Of a stretch of DNA of 64,000 nt, positions 13,404 to 26,449 are shown one piece after another. Numbering within the stretch: the stretch's first letter is position 1; each line of letters opens with the position of its first letter. The notes beneath the pieces are model-generated. The model was not told where the DNA came from and searched no databases. It worked only from the letters and a program-made list of their open reading frames with translations. Source of the stretch: Selaginella tamariscina (taxonomy: Eukaryota; Streptophyta; Lycopodiopsida; Selaginellales; Selaginellaceae). Location: positions 1-64,000 of the forward strand of contig PUQB01000052.1 in NCBI GenBank assembly GCA_003024785.1, written 5' to 3'. Made by a program: the position numbers and the translations under genes.

Positions 13404-15504
13404 ATGCCGGAAGAAGAGGAAGAGGAGCCGGCGATCTACGGGAACTATCACGGCTACTACGGGTACAGAGTACAGGGCGATCACTGTAAGCAGGACCCTA
13501 GAGTGAGTGTTTTCAGGCGAGAATGGATCGAAAACAGGGATTGTTTAGATATCGGATGCAATGAAGGGCATGTTACAATCGCAATAGCGGCTAGGTTCTG
13601 CTGCAAGAGCATGGTGGGTGTAGATATAGATTCCTCACTCATACATAAGGCGCGGGGTAACTTGCGGACATGTGTGGGGAAGGGGAAAGCCCCAGAAAGC
13701 AGTAAAAATCGTAGGTTGGGAATGGTTCGGAGAAATGCAGGTACTTGTTTATCATAGTAGATAGTTATATGCACATAAATATTCCATATCGGATCTCTAG
13801 TTAACTATTATATATAACATACACGGGTAACAGGGAAGAATGCGTTGAAAACGGGGAAAGAGCAGAAACAAACCTGAAGAACAGTAAAAGTTGCTGCTGG
13901 GGTTCGTCTGAAGAAAAAACTGTTGATGGTATCTCTGAAGCTAAAGAAACAGTTGAAAAACCGTTGTCGTGGAGAAATGCAGGTACTCTCTCTCCTCTCT
14001 CTGACTCTAGTTTACTCTCTCTCTCTCTCTGTATATATATATATATATATATAATATATTATTACACAGGCCAGGGACGAATATGGGAGAATGTGTGGAG
14101 AAGTGGGAACCTGCAGGGATAAACACGACAAACACTAAAGATTGCTGTTCAGCTGTCTATGAAGAGAAGACAGACCACGAAAGGATTAATGGTTTAACCG
14201 AAGTCATAACTTCAACAGAAGAAACTGTGGGGATATCCAGGTACACACACGAGAGAGAGGGGGAGGGAGGGAACAGTTCATTGGATAAATATACTGTGTG
14301 GTTTTATACAATAATCTATGCTTCGAGTATCTAATTCTCATGTGATATTGAATTATAACTCTCTACATATTATATTTATAGTACACACGATATACCTATG
14401 TACAAGTATTCAAAAGTACAATGTATAAATACATAAATATATAGTAATAACTTAGCGATAGGAACTGATATAGGTGGGTTACTTATATACAGGTTAGGAG
14501 AATATGTAGAAAGGGGGCAAAGTGCAGAAGCACACACGAAGAACATCAAGACTAGTTCGTCTGATGAGATGATTAACCTAACGGATGGTCCGTCCGAAGC
14601 CAGAGAAATCGTAAGTTCAACTAAAGAGACGAATGCTGAAGAGAGATGCAGGTATTTAGATACATCAACATACAGACAATTATATATGCATATATAGAGA
14701 GCGCGCACACACACACATCTGTATTACCCAGAAATTTGTCCGAATCAAAGGGCGCAACACATACGATCAATTCTCACGTGATTCAAGCAATGGAGCCACT
14801 GTCAGTTACTCTGATTTCTGGGACTTACGTGGAATATAAGCCAAACTTTAGATTTATACTTGCATACATATGTATGTGTTAAGACATATACATACATACT
14901 GACCATCTTGGCTTTACAGAGTAGATGAGGAGATTGTACCTAGAAAACTAAGTCAAGAAGAGCTTTCAGAAAGGGTAACCTTTAGGACAATGAATTACCT
15001 GGAGTCTCGAGCTAGATTAGAATCATACGACACAATCCTCTGTCTGAGTATTACCAAATGGATTCATCTCAACTGGGGCGACGATGGCTTACTCGAATTC
15101 TTCGCAAAAATCTTTAGAGAACTTCGACCAGGTATGTATAAATGTGTATACGTATTACCCACACAGACCACAAAGATGCATGTATAGCGTTCCTGTAGTA
15201 AGCTCGAAACTGAGTACGTACACTTATAACTGTGACAAAACCTCTCCGCCCCCCGCACACATTTCATATCGTGATTACAGGTGGTATTTTAATACTGGAG
15301 CCACAACCATGGGATTCATATCGTAAGAAATATAAGATCTCAGACTCATTAAAAAAGAACTATTGGAACTTAAAAATACGGCCAGATATGTTCACGAGCA
15401 TTTTGACTGAGAAGACCGGGTTTCGATCCTGTGAAGAAGTAAGTGCTGAGCTTCCGAGTGATAAATCGGGCTTTCGACGGCCTTTATTCATTTACCGCAA
15501 GTAA
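13404..15504 (+). CDS. Bin3/MePCE-type RNA methyltransferase with duplicated linker exons
   Basis: Resembles plant BCDIN3-domain proteins (7SK methylphosphate capping enzyme family), which use S-adenosylmethionine to methylate the 5' gamma-phosphate of small RNAs. From ATG 13404: an acidic start (PEEEEEEP), [12 protein letters not shown], then the SAM motif [19 protein letters not shown] (about 13540-13600) and [13 protein letters not shown]. The second half has [23 protein letters not shown] (15030-15100), [20 protein letters not shown], and the end [11 protein letters not shown] with TAA at 15502-15504. Between them lies a variable linker encoded by 149-166 bp exons that are diverged copies of one another (13834-13982, 14075-14240, 14493-14651), plus a partial copy at the end of exon 1. 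Joining of the exons at 14739-14935 is uncertain. The catalytic parts are clear; the RNA substrate is inferred from the family. Confidence 0.88.
13668..14651 (+). repeat. Tandem array of duplicated coding exons (four copies, first partial)
   Basis: Copy 0 ends exon 1 (about 13668-13740, [13 protein letters not shown]). Copy A is 13834-13982 ([20 protein letters not shown]), copy B 14075-14240 ([20 protein letters not shown]) and copy C 14493-14651 ([20 protein letters not shown]). Each of A-C shares an E-C/Y-V-E start, a T-N/K-K core and a Glu/Lys/Thr-rich end ([60 protein letters not shown]), and each is followed by its own intron. Confidence 0.8.
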
Positions 15505-15772
15505 CAAGGTTAGTAGTATTATATATTAGCAGTATTATAATACTGATATACAGCGAGAATTGTACTTGATATATTAATGTGCACGTTTTGATATTATTGT
15601 ACCTAATAATGTATTTTGTCATGTCAGGTGGTGTTTTTTATATATGCAAGGAAATATAAGGACAGTTAGTGATTTACTAGAACTACACTACCTTCACACA
15701 GTAAGAGATTAAAATTTTGCTGTTAATATTTGCTATAAGTCCTATTGGTGATCCCTTTTCTCTGCTAATGTT

Positions 15773-15829
<57 letters not shown>

Positions 15830-16376
15830 ATGTGTTATTGTGTGTGTCTGTGTATTGTGTGTTTAATCTGTGCTTAATTTAGCTTAATTATATAGTTATA
15901 TACTGCTACTTGTATGTGTCTAGAGTTTGTGTTTTTTTTACATAATGTGGACTTAACTAAGTTAATACCGCACCTACGTTATTTTAGCTAAATAAAATAT
16001 CGTTATGTTATCTAACTGTACTATTAATATATGTACGTATGCCTATATTTTCAACATAGGTACGTGCATACTGTATATCACTTTATACATATATATGTAT
16101 ATGTCAACAATTGTATACAAATTTCTGTACTTGTTTGGACAGGTATTCTCTAACTTTGAGGCAAATAATTTTAAGTCTTATCATATATATGTATATGCGT
16201 GTGTGTGTGTGTGTAAGAATATTCTGATGTGAACAAGAATTTCATAATACAACAGAAAGAATGTGTCTTATTTCTATAGAGATTCAAGAGTCCCGTGTGC
16301 AGGAGGCGAACTAGGACGAAAACTAACAGTTGTATAGGTATGGTTATTCCATAAATATATATATATATATATACAC

Positions 16377-16407
<31 letters not shown>

Positions 16408-19400
16408 TTCGTAACACATATGTGTGTCATAGTTTGTCGATTGCTCACCGCCTTGGCTTTGTCTGATGCACCTTATTCGGACACATATGGATTTGTAAGC
16501 ACTTGTTGAATTTTTTGCTAGTTTGGTTGTTTTTAAATGTTGGATTTATACTTCACGAGCATCCACTGTGTACATGTATTCGTACACTGTGTACACGTGT
16601 ATGTACGTATGTATGCATAGATACATACAGTATATCTTTCTGTTTATACATCTCTCTCACACACGCATACATGGGTGTGTATATGTACTTTGTACTTGGT
16701 ACGTACACGCATGCTCAAACACATGCCTACACGTGGTAGTGCATCTAGGCAAGTACATGTGTGTATGCATAAAACAATACATGGGTATGTTGCAGCGTGT
16801 GTGTGTGTGAGAGAGAGAGATGTAGTAGGATTTCTCATATAGAATCTGGAAGCACACGCGTGGTGTGCATGTATGTCTCACGTGGCAACTTCATTTATAA
16901 TTTGTCTTATTAAGTCATATTTGAACTGTTACACACACACACACGTGTGTGTGTGTGTGTGGTGTGTGTGTAGTTTTGGCATTCTATATAAGTAGAGTAT
17001 AAATGTAAGGTCAGAAACCCAGGATTCAGGCTCTTGACTTTGGAGATAGTGAAACAACTTAGCACCTTCCTATTTAAACAAATAATTTAATTAATGTGAA
17101 GACAAACAATATAATAAATCAAGTTTAAAACAAAGTGAGCGGGTCAAATGGATGATATCACCGTATAATCATCATGTATATACACACATATATACATAGT
17201 CTATACTCTCAGCATCAAACTATAATAACTATATTTTATATAGTTTTTAACTAAGTTGAACTGAGTTCACTTTCATTACGTAATCGAGATTAATAAACAT
17301 TATAGAAGATGGGCATAAGTCATACTATACGTATTATTTTTATATCTTACATTGTTGACTTTACTAGACGTGTCCATGTGTACGTATATCTTAGTTTATA
17401 CCCAATTGTATTATTATAACATACGTATAACTACTGTATACGTGTACACACGTGTATGATGACGTGTATAGGAGCTATGCATGTATATATAATGTTGTAT
17501 GTATAGCTGTAAACCGTAGTGTATGTACAAGCTGTTAACCAGCAGTTGACTAATGTAGAAAACAGTAATGTTGGTATCAGTCTGTTTGAATTCTTGATTT
17601 TGGAGAGTGTAATCTATATTTGACTTTTAACATTATAGAATTATGTAGTTTAATAATGATATATTTTATATGGTTTTAAACATTGTTATGAATTATATAT
17701 GAATCATAACTAGAATGGACTTTTCAACAGCAAGGGTTTGGTAAACCTTTCCCTATTCTGAGAGCATAGATTTTCAGGAGGGAAAAATTATAAATATAAA
17801 ATATAAAATTAGGGCTTGACCATAACCTACCAAGGTTTGACCCTCCCTCCACGTGGCAGAGGGATGTTGACACGTGTCATCGGCTGACACCTTCCAAATA
17901 TTCCTGACGAATTACTGACGGGCGCCCGTCATCAAGGAGCTCTTTACACACATGTGCCCCTTTGTTCGCGCCGGCTGCCCGTCAGATGAGGTCAACCTTG
18001 ACGTTTCGTTTTTTATTTTGATTTTGTATTATTTTTTTTTTCTTTCTGCATCTGCCTCTTTTGTCGGTGCATGAAAATGACGACGGGTGGTTTTTAGGGT
18101 TAGGTAAGACCTATATACCACACGCGCGAAATTTTAAATTTAAATTCAAAAACTAGCCTAATTCATACTTGGGGTTTAGTTAGGTGATACTTCAACATGT
18201 GGACCAACCTTGGATTGTCAATATACACATTATGTGTGAGTGAGACCAAACTTAGTTAAGTTATATAGTTAAAACTACATAATATATTATATTTAATTAG
18301 AGAATTAAGAGAAATGTAGACTTAGAAAGACTCATGTTCTAGTGAACTTAATAAAATGTTATATAGCATGTTGTTGGTGGCAAATCTAATCTTATAAGGT
18401 CAACCACAATATATAAAATGCCGGGTTTGGTGGCTCCTTGTCTCGTGGCATGTTTATCATCTCCGCGATCCTTGATAATCGTTATCAGTCAACTGCTTAA
18501 TTTATATCAAAAATCTCACCTTAGTCAACATTATCATCATTCGCATATTCCTCTCTCATCCTCCGTACGCCGTTCGTACATCATTAGATATCAGATATAT
18601 ATTAAATACTTATATATATTAAAACAATATAATTGAAGTGAAGGGTAAAAATTTCTACAATGCATATAATGAATCATTTCGGCATTTCTCTCATGAATGC
18701 ACTAGAGAAGACATTACACGCCGTCAGATGGCGCGTACGAGCGGATGAGATGTTGCCAGCTCAGCGCATTAGAAATCACTTGGCACCGAAAGCACACAGC
18801 CCGCGTATTCCATGACTAAAAAAGCGCCACCCGTCGTACAGTACGACAGAGTTTTGGGCCCCACACGGTTGGGCCATGTACATACATTATATCTCATGGT
18901 CCCATGGAGTCATCAAGTTTAATTAATCCAAGGTTTAACCATGTGTATACATCACATGATAACACGCTGTTCCCTAGTGTAGCCTCTCTTTTTATACCCT
19001 TGAAAAGTAGACGTTAATTAGAAATTAATTACTTGTTAAACTCCGTTTTTAATCCACTGTGTGTGTGTCTGAATCTCATACGTATACAGTACACTTTGTG
19101 TGTGATTCTCCTGAAGAACAGTTTGCCTTACGTGACCTGCAAGGCAGTGGTTCCTTCTTAATTAATCATTTCTTAAACATCTTGTTAATTACATACCTCC
19201 ATTTGAAGCAAAGGTAGGAGGACACAGCCTTTTGTCGGCTGCATATATATCATCAGAGAGCTTCTTATGATGGAAATAGTTACTAGCAGGATCGATGAAT
19301 TGTGCGGTTCACATTCCACAATGGGGACAGTGCATCGAGTGTAGTGTAGAGAGAAAATATATATATATTTTCTTACATATATACTAGTCGTAGACTTATG

Positions 19401-19449
19401 CATAGAATCAGGTGTTTCTGGAATGCATTTGTGAGCATTTCCCAGTTCA
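15505..19449. other. Long AT-rich intergenic region upstream of the bHLH gene
   Basis: About 3.9 kb without a supportable gene. It holds TG/TA microsatellites (15774-15835, 16195-16214, 16360-16405, 16930-16970), a CpG-richer block at 17840-18080, and a second block at 18710-18860 containing the near-palindrome GTCGTACAGTACGAC. A TATA-like TTTTTATACC sits at 18989-18998, about 450 bp ahead of the bHLH ATG. Confidence 0.6.
17840..18080. promoter_or_regulatory. Cluster of ACGT-core and TGACG-type elements
   Basis: In an AT-rich desert, this CpG-richer block holds CCACGTGG (17849-17856), ACACGTGT (17870-17877), a perfect 16-bp palindrome TGACGGGCGCCCGTCA (17916-17931), and further TGACG/CGTCA cores near 17905, 17975, 18000 and 18078. 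These are typical bZIP (ABRE/G-box and TGA) sites. It is a possible distal control region of the downstream bHLH gene; function is inferred only. Confidence 0.4.
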
Positions 19450-22092
19450 ATGTGGCAGCAGAACGTTTCTCTGGATTCTAGACTGCACAGTATAGATTAC
19501 TGCGAGCCTCTGCCACAGAGGCTGTTCCTGTGGGAGTGTGCAGCGGGCCTTGTACAGAGCCCGGCGAGTACAAACTCTGAGAGCAGCTCTACTTCCACTC
19601 CTGATCAATGTCCGACTTCTCCAGCACTCACCTTCTGTGAAATGTAAGTGTGGCAATTTCAGTGTCCATCGCTATATCTTCTTGTATTTCTCAGGCGGAA
19701 TGGAAATTCTATGAGACCGACTTCAATGTGGAGCTCAGTTAAATCTTCTTCTCCTGACAGGGAAAACACCATATGGAATCCAATTCTGTAAGTGGCAGAT
19801 GAATTCCATTACAGGTCTTTAAGAATCTCATTTATTGCACTGCAGTAACTCATTGTTTGAAACGTGCAGGAATCAACCGAGTGCAAGCTACAATTCAGTG
19901 TCGCCGAAGCTACCCAGCAGCGATTATTTCACATACCCAGTAGAGAATTTAAAGCAGGAGCAGCAACAGGAGGAGTATTTCCTGGGAGGACGAAACGGGC
20001 GAGTGATAGACGAGAGTGTCATCGCACTGCAGGCATCCAGGAACTCATCGGGCAGCGGCGCATCGAAAATTGGGAACTTCATGAACCTGTTAAGGCAATC
20101 TGACAGGCCGATACACGACTGTACAACGGCAGCCGCAAGTTGCAGTCATCTCAGCCAGCTCTTAACTTCGCAGGAAGCCCCGGAGATGTGGATTGCGCAC
20201 TCTAGCAGGCTGCCGGCTATGTTGTCCGAGGTTTTACCAGGGAAATCTAGCGAACCCGAGCACAGGCATAAGAGGAAGCTTTTAGAGGATGTTGATAGTG
20301 TGTCTACTGTTACCAAGGCGAGTAAATACGTAAAGATAGTATAATATTGCATTCCATTAGTATAATGTTTTACTAACATGTGCAGTGCAGGAAGAGGAAG
20401 AGGCTTTGAGTAGTGAGAAGGCAACCAATGATTCTGAGCTGTTCTCGAAAAGAACCAAGTTTGAAAATAGCAAACGTTCCCTTTCAAGGTAGGTGCCTCA
20501 GATAGACTCCTGAACATCTCATTAACTGCTTGGGAATCCTGCCTGTACCACTTGACTAATTAACTTGTCCTAGATGACTACTTTCTTATTAAATACACCT
20601 ACACATACACATGTATACACATATCACGTGGAATGTATGTGTGTGTAGATGCAAGTGAGGAAAGAGAAACTTGGAGAGAGAATATCTGCATTGCAGCAGC
20701 TAGTGTCCCCATTTGGAAAGGTACTTAAGTGTGTGTATTGCTTCTATTGGAGTTTAAAACTAACCAGGATGGTGCTTACAGACTGATACTGCGTCTGTCT
20801 TGCTAGAGGCGATTGGATACATTAAGTTCCTGCACGAGCAAGTTCAGGTACGTGTGTGTGTGTGTGTGTGTGTCCCCCATACACATATAATATTGTGTAT
20901 ACAATCTATCACGTGTTTGATGCTTACTATACACACTGTACTTCTAAAGGTTCACGTGCATTCTTTTATTAGATTAAATTACTTATAAAATCTAATTATT
21001 GATTAATTATTACACTTGAATTATAGTTTATTATAATCTACCTAATATTCTAAATAATTTAACAATAAAGTAGTGTTCATAACTCCAATAAACTATGAAC
21101 AATAGTTTATTCATAAACTTATAAGCTATATTTATATAATTCATATATAAAACCTGCAAGAAATAAATAAAAATTAGTTTTTTGCAAGTGTGATTTTATA
21201 TATGAATATATAAATTTAAATAGGAATCGACATATGCAAACCATTATATATAAATATGTATTTATTTTTATAACATGGATTTTAAAAATAATGAACTAAT
21301 ATAATAAGTGTCCTTTGTTAACATGTGAAGGTGTTGAGCTCTCCGTACATGAAGTCCCCAGGCACGAGTAGCGGAAGGCATATTAATGTAAGTACAACAG
21401 AAGTTTTTTTCATATATATACACATCAATGCACACACACACACGCACGCACACGCACACAAACACACACACACACACATCGATGCTCTCTCAATACACGC
21501 AGACACACACATGGACATCTCTATCTCTCTCAAAACACACTCACACACATGGACATCTCTCTCAACACACCACACACACATGGACACCTCTCTCTGTCTC
21601 TCAACACACACACACACACACAGACACCTATGGACATCTTTCTCTCTCTCTGAACACACACACACACACACACATATGGACATAACACACACCACACACT
21701 TCCATACATCTTTCTCTCTCTCTCTCTATCACACACACACATGGACATCTCTCTCTCGCTCTCTCTCAACACGCACACACACACACACATATGGACATCT
21801 CTCTTCTATCTCTCTCAACACACACACATCCATACATACATCTCACAACGACAGTTCTCTCTCTCAACACATACACACGCACACACATATGGACATCTCT
21901 CTCTCTCACAAGCACCCACGCACACACATGTGTATATATTCATATTTGGACTTACAGGAGGCGGGAAAAGAGACAAAGCAAGATTTGAGAAGCAGGGGAT
22001 TATGTTTAGTACCAATATCATGCACACTCCAGGTGGCGAACGACAACGGGGCAGATTACTGGACGCCTAGTCTTCATAGTGGACTCAAGTAG
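19450..22092 (+). CDS. bHLH transcription factor, bHLH68/110/112/123-like, atypical basic region
   Basis: A nuclear transcription factor of the plant bHLH group whose basic region lacks the E-box-contacting Glu. ATG 19450 ([12 protein letters not shown]) is the first convincing start. A long serine-rich exon (about 19870-20340) follows. The HLH is split over three exons: [20 protein letters not shown] (20655-20717), then [22 protein letters not shown] (20782-20847), then [11 protein letters not shown] (21330-21362). The C-terminus has the family's conserved [14 protein letters not shown] and [10 protein letters not shown], ending in TAG at 22090-22092. These motifs match the family closely and in order. 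The intron before the last exon contains a large CA/TC minisatellite (21427-21935). Upstream, ACGT and TGACG elements lie about 1.6 kb away. Confidence 0.9.
21427..21935 (+). repeat. Intronic CA/TC minisatellite
   Basis: About ten imperfect repeats of roughly 40-60 bp, each with an ACACACATGGACATCT core followed by CTCTCTC and CA runs. It lies inside the last intron of the bHLH gene. Open frames on both strands here are artefacts of the repeat. Confidence 0.85.
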
Positions 22093-23029
22093 AAAAGAGT
22101 ACATGACAACCTCAAAAAAAAGATAATTTTTTTAGAGAGGGAAGTTTAAAAGAAGATTAAGCAAAACTATGTACAGATGTTTTAATATCTGTGAGAGCCT
22201 AACTTAAACTATGCTGTAATTAACTCACTACACATGACATCTTGTAATCCAGTTAATTGAATAAAAACTGACCATTAAATTAATTAAACGTAAGTATCGA
22301 AGTCCCTGTTAAAACACACACACACACTCATATTATAAATATAATTTGAATATATATATTATTATATATTAGTTGAGCTATATATTAAAATATTAAAGTA
22401 AAGTGAGCGAGCGATCTACAGAAAGATTGATTTCGGTATGTATGTACATAAAATTTTATTTTTTAAGATATATAATTTTCTAAGAACAAATAGATCAATC
22501 TAGCATTGATCTAGATATATAATTAATCTGTGAATTTAAATTTGGACGTGTAGATATGGATTTGGAATAACGTAAACATTTTCATATACATTCTCTAATT
22601 GTTTACACTAGAAATGTGAACATGTTGAATGTTATGTTATACTCCTAGATATACTCAAATATATTAATATTAAACTATTTTAAATCAATAGTTAAATCTA
22701 TATATACATAATAGTGTACCCTATCAGTACGGTTAGATGTGCCCAAATAACACAAACAAGAAATAATATTAATATATTCTCATTCTATGACTATTTATAA
22801 CATGCAATCTCTTTATATTTTTTATTTTTTAAAACATACTTAAATATCTTATTAATATATATTATCTTATATTTAAAATCATATTACTAATTTCAGAATT
22901 GAGTTTATAAATTATAAAATTTTGAATCTTAATTTTAAAACAACAATGAGATAAAAATCAAAATGTAAGAGTTTTAACTCGAACACGGCAGCATGTGACT
23001 ATTAAGTGATTTTTCAGTTGTCATCACCA

Positions 23030-23345
23030 TGTGTGAGTATGCTAAGTTCCTAAGGTGATCCCAAGAGTCAAACTCAAATGCTTAGTTAGGCTGAAGACTT
23101 ATAAGTGCCTTAGAATGACCATCTCATAAACCCTAAAAAAATAACTCTTAGTAGACCTATAGAGGCTCATGCCTTAACCCTATAGAGAAGATGTGTCTCA
23201 CACATGCCCATATGACAAAATTAAGACATTGTTACTTAACCCTTAAGAAATCACCCTCATCTGACTTTTAGGTTGACAATGCTTAAGGGTAAACCTAGGG
23301 CTAGTACTTAACAAGGACACAAATTCATATGGACGTGCTAAAGGT
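23030..23345 (+). repeat. Dispersed repeat family R1, copy 1
   Basis: Shares ordered words with the copy at 24770-25100, including CATGCCTTAACCC (CATGCCATAACTCC there), the GTCTCACACAT word and AAGACATTGTTACTTA/AAGACATTATTATTTA. Differences are largely C-to-T or G-to-A, suggesting old methylated repeat DNA. Element class unknown. Confidence 0.6.
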
Positions 23346-24639
23346 TATTGAAAATAAATTTGCAAGAACTGTAATTTACAATTTTTTGGTGCACCACAAA
23401 AAATATAAACACACCTTAAATATTCTCATGTATTAGAGAGAATTCCTTAAATGTGAATATGAGTCTTACATCAAAAAAAAATTCATTTATGACTAAGGAT
23501 TACTTTTTAATATATTATGTAGTCTTTTATGAAATAAGATATTGTTAAATGAAGATGAAGATGAAGAATTAATTACATTTTAATTAAGTTTGTGATTAGT
23601 AAATATTAAACTTAATTAAATTCTTTAATTGTGTTGCATGTATCGGATACAATGGATTGATGTATAAGTATGCATACCCTTGTACTCTTGAAACTTCAAA
23701 AATATATAGGGTATAATGCTAAAGTTTAATTGTGTGAAGGAAAAATAATGAAGAAGAACATGGATGCAATAATGATCTCGAGTTAGAACTGCACATATAT
23801 TAAAGTAATGAATAACATAAAAGTGTAAGATTAATTAATTTAACAATGAAAACAATAGATTTTTTTATTTAACAATATAAAAAATTGGGTCACACATAGG
23901 TATAATAATTAAATATGAAATAAATATAATTAAAACATTATATATAATCACAAATTCTAAAAAAGTACATTTTTTAAACTAGTTATTATTAAAATCATAA
24001 GGTTTTAAATTATGGGTTGAATTTAAAAGGTCAATCAAGGAAACAACGTTAGACATATAAATAAATAACAAATAAGCCAAGCTAAGGGTGTGGGATTAAG
24101 TCAACTTTATTAATGTTCACTATCATATTTGACATGTAGAACTGTTTAAGAATTTAAATATGGATTTGGTATGTTTGATAAAAGAAAAAAAAAAAAAGTT
24201 TAACAAAAATGAAGTCCTATGTACAACTAAAACTTAAATGCAATAAACATGGGCTTTTTTTACTACATTAGAGGCTTACTTACATGTTTTAGTCATTTAA
24301 AGGAAAAAGTCATATAAAAATTATAATAATGATAGTGTATATGTAATCCTTTTTCCTTTTAAATCAATAAGAAAATCACGAGAGATTCACTTATTGTAAA
24401 TCTTATATGTCATGTGCATATATAACATAAGCCCCTGAATTAGACCCCCACTTACATGTAAAATTTCACTTACAGAATAATCCTTATACTTACTTAAATA
24501 TTTGAAGTAAATTAAGTTGACCCCCAAACCAAATATTTACAAGTATTTTTATTAAAATTAAGCTTAGAAATATGCAAAAGTACTAATCTATATGTTTTAA
24601 TTAAACAATACTTAGAAAATACTATATATATATATATAA

Positions 24640-25440
24640 AATAGTTCTGGCAAGCCCAATAGGGTCAATGTTAAAGTTTAACCTCAAAGGGTCAACACAT
24701 GGTAACAAAAGGATGTTAAGTGGTCATTTAACATTAATACCATGTATAAGCAACACTAAGTCTTTTAAAACAACCATGAGAGTTTAACTTAAATGCATGA
24801 GATTTAAAATTTAATTCTAAGTCCTTTAAAATGATTATCCCCCGAATTCTAAAGGATAATCCAAATAGACTTTAGGGTTCTACTAAAAGACATACATATT
24901 CATGCCATAACTCCACCAATAAGACATGTCTCACACATATCTCGTGACAGAGCTAAGACATTATTATTTACCTAAGGACCTTGACCCACAACTAACCCCT
25001 AAGGATTTGCAAGGCCAAGTTATACTATAGTCTTAGGGTTAGTCTTAGTATCAACATGAGTGTGCCTAAGGTGGACACAAATATTGTGTTAAACAAATAA
25101 GTTTGGAGAACCCTAAATGTGCAATTACACGAGTCATAAAAGGGCTCTTACTAATGAGTTTTAAATTGTTCAACTTCTTATACAACCTTAAGAAGAACAG
25201 CCCTAGCCAAGTGTGCTTGATAGCAAACTTGGTTATGAGACCTAATCTCCCTTAAGCGAATATCTAAAATTTATCACCCTAATGCATAAGAGCAACTAAC
25301 CCCTCGATGTTAAACCCATGACACAACCCTAAAGAGTGTACCTTGGACATTGTATCGTGTGTCATTTAGTCTAATGTCACACATTCAAATAAATGATATT
25401 ATTTTTTAAAATGTATTATCTCACTATAGCCCTTTAGACT
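24640..25440 (+). repeat. Dispersed repeat family R1, copy 2
   Basis: Contains the same ordered words as copy 1 and an extension (CCCTAGCCAAGTGTGCTTG, AGACCTAATCTCCCTTAAGC) that matches the copy at 58380-58490 (CCCTAGCCATACACACCC, AGACCTAACCTCCCTTAGC). No open frame or terminal repeat found. Confidence 0.6.
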
Positions 25441-25905
25441 CAAAAGTTACACTTAATATCATGAATATGACTTGCAAATGCCAACTTTAAAATTGTTTAT
25501 GAACCCTTATGAATTTAATAAAGAGATTATGTTAATTAAGATTCCACGCCCACAATTTAACAAAAACACAAATGTGTCTTGATTAGCTATAAGTGATGCT
25601 TTTAACTTAATATAGAAAAGACAACATGAGACATACTTCAACCTCTATGGTCATAGTTTTTACTATGACTCGACCCTTTACTTTGGACGTTAATTGTTGT
25701 TACTTACTGTACTATGTTGACGGATCCTAGATATAGTGAGAAACAGCCCTGCTTAGTGCACTTAGGTGTTTAGGGGTAGTCCGGCTAGCTATCTTTAGAT
25801 GTTGCGAGAAACTCAAAGCGAAGGTAGCACTTACCTTCTAGAAAACCCACCCCTGATTTTGACGTCCTAGTAAGATGAGTTTGGTATGTTAAATAGGGTT
25901 AGGAA

Positions 25906-26438
25906 TGTCAAGCCACGATCTAGGAACCAGGAAGAGAGCAGGATTCCAAGAACAAGAAAGCTTGACTCAAGAGCAGGACAGGAACTAGGAACTTAGGAGC
26001 AAGACCAAGTGCAGGACAGAATCTAAGAGCAAGACAGGAACAGGATAGGATCCGAGAGCAACACATGAAGGCGTAGGACAGGATCCAGGAACAAGACAGG
26101 AACAGGACAGGATCCGAGAGCAAGACAAGATCCAGGAGTGAAAGAAGCAAGATAAGAACAAGACAAGACAAGATTGATTGTAGTAAGACTGGTGTTGATA
26201 GTAACTAATTGTACAACAATTAGGTCGGAACTTTTATGCTCACAACTCCAAGAGCTAATCTAGGCATGAGTGCTAAAAGTGGTTGCATGCATCTAAAAGT
26301 GGCTGCATGCATGCAGAGGCTAAGATGAGTTCACATGTCCCTTATTCTCTAGGCATATCCTGTAAGAATATTCGGTAGAAATATCCTGTAACCCATATCC
26401 TGTATCCGGAATCCTGTATCCTGTATCGGGTCGTGACA
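25906..26438 (-). repeat. LTR1 (3' LTR of element A)
   Basis: 533 bp, TGTCA..TGACA. It holds the purine-rich CAGGATCC-type tandem words, a TATA-like box (ATAAAAG on the minus strand) and the putative transcript start TAGTTACTATCAA (minus strand, 26205-26217). Confidence 0.88.
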
Positions 26439-26449
26439 GCACCTCCTCC

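Larger units (their letters stand above)
22093..25905. other. Gene-poor AT-rich region with decayed dispersed repeats
   Basis: No coding sequence is visible. After about 900 bp of plain AT-rich DNA, two blocks (about 23030-23345 and 24640-25440) contain related text rich in CCCTAA/CCTTAGG words. The same family recurs near 38160-38780 in inverted orientation and at 58240-58960. The left LTR of the retrotransposon starts at 25906. Confidence 0.6.

Noticed and set aside
21427-21935. CRISPR-like regularly spaced repeats
   Set aside because: A eukaryotic intron, simple-sequence units, no unique spacers.
21325-22092. 255-residue His/Thr/Ser-rich frame
   Set aside because: It runs through the intronic CA/TC minisatellite; only its last part is the true terminal bHLH exon.
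22980-25440. Possible interstitial telomere array (many CCCTAA words)
   Set aside because: The words are irregularly spaced within a dispersed repeat and never form perfect TTTAGGG tandems.
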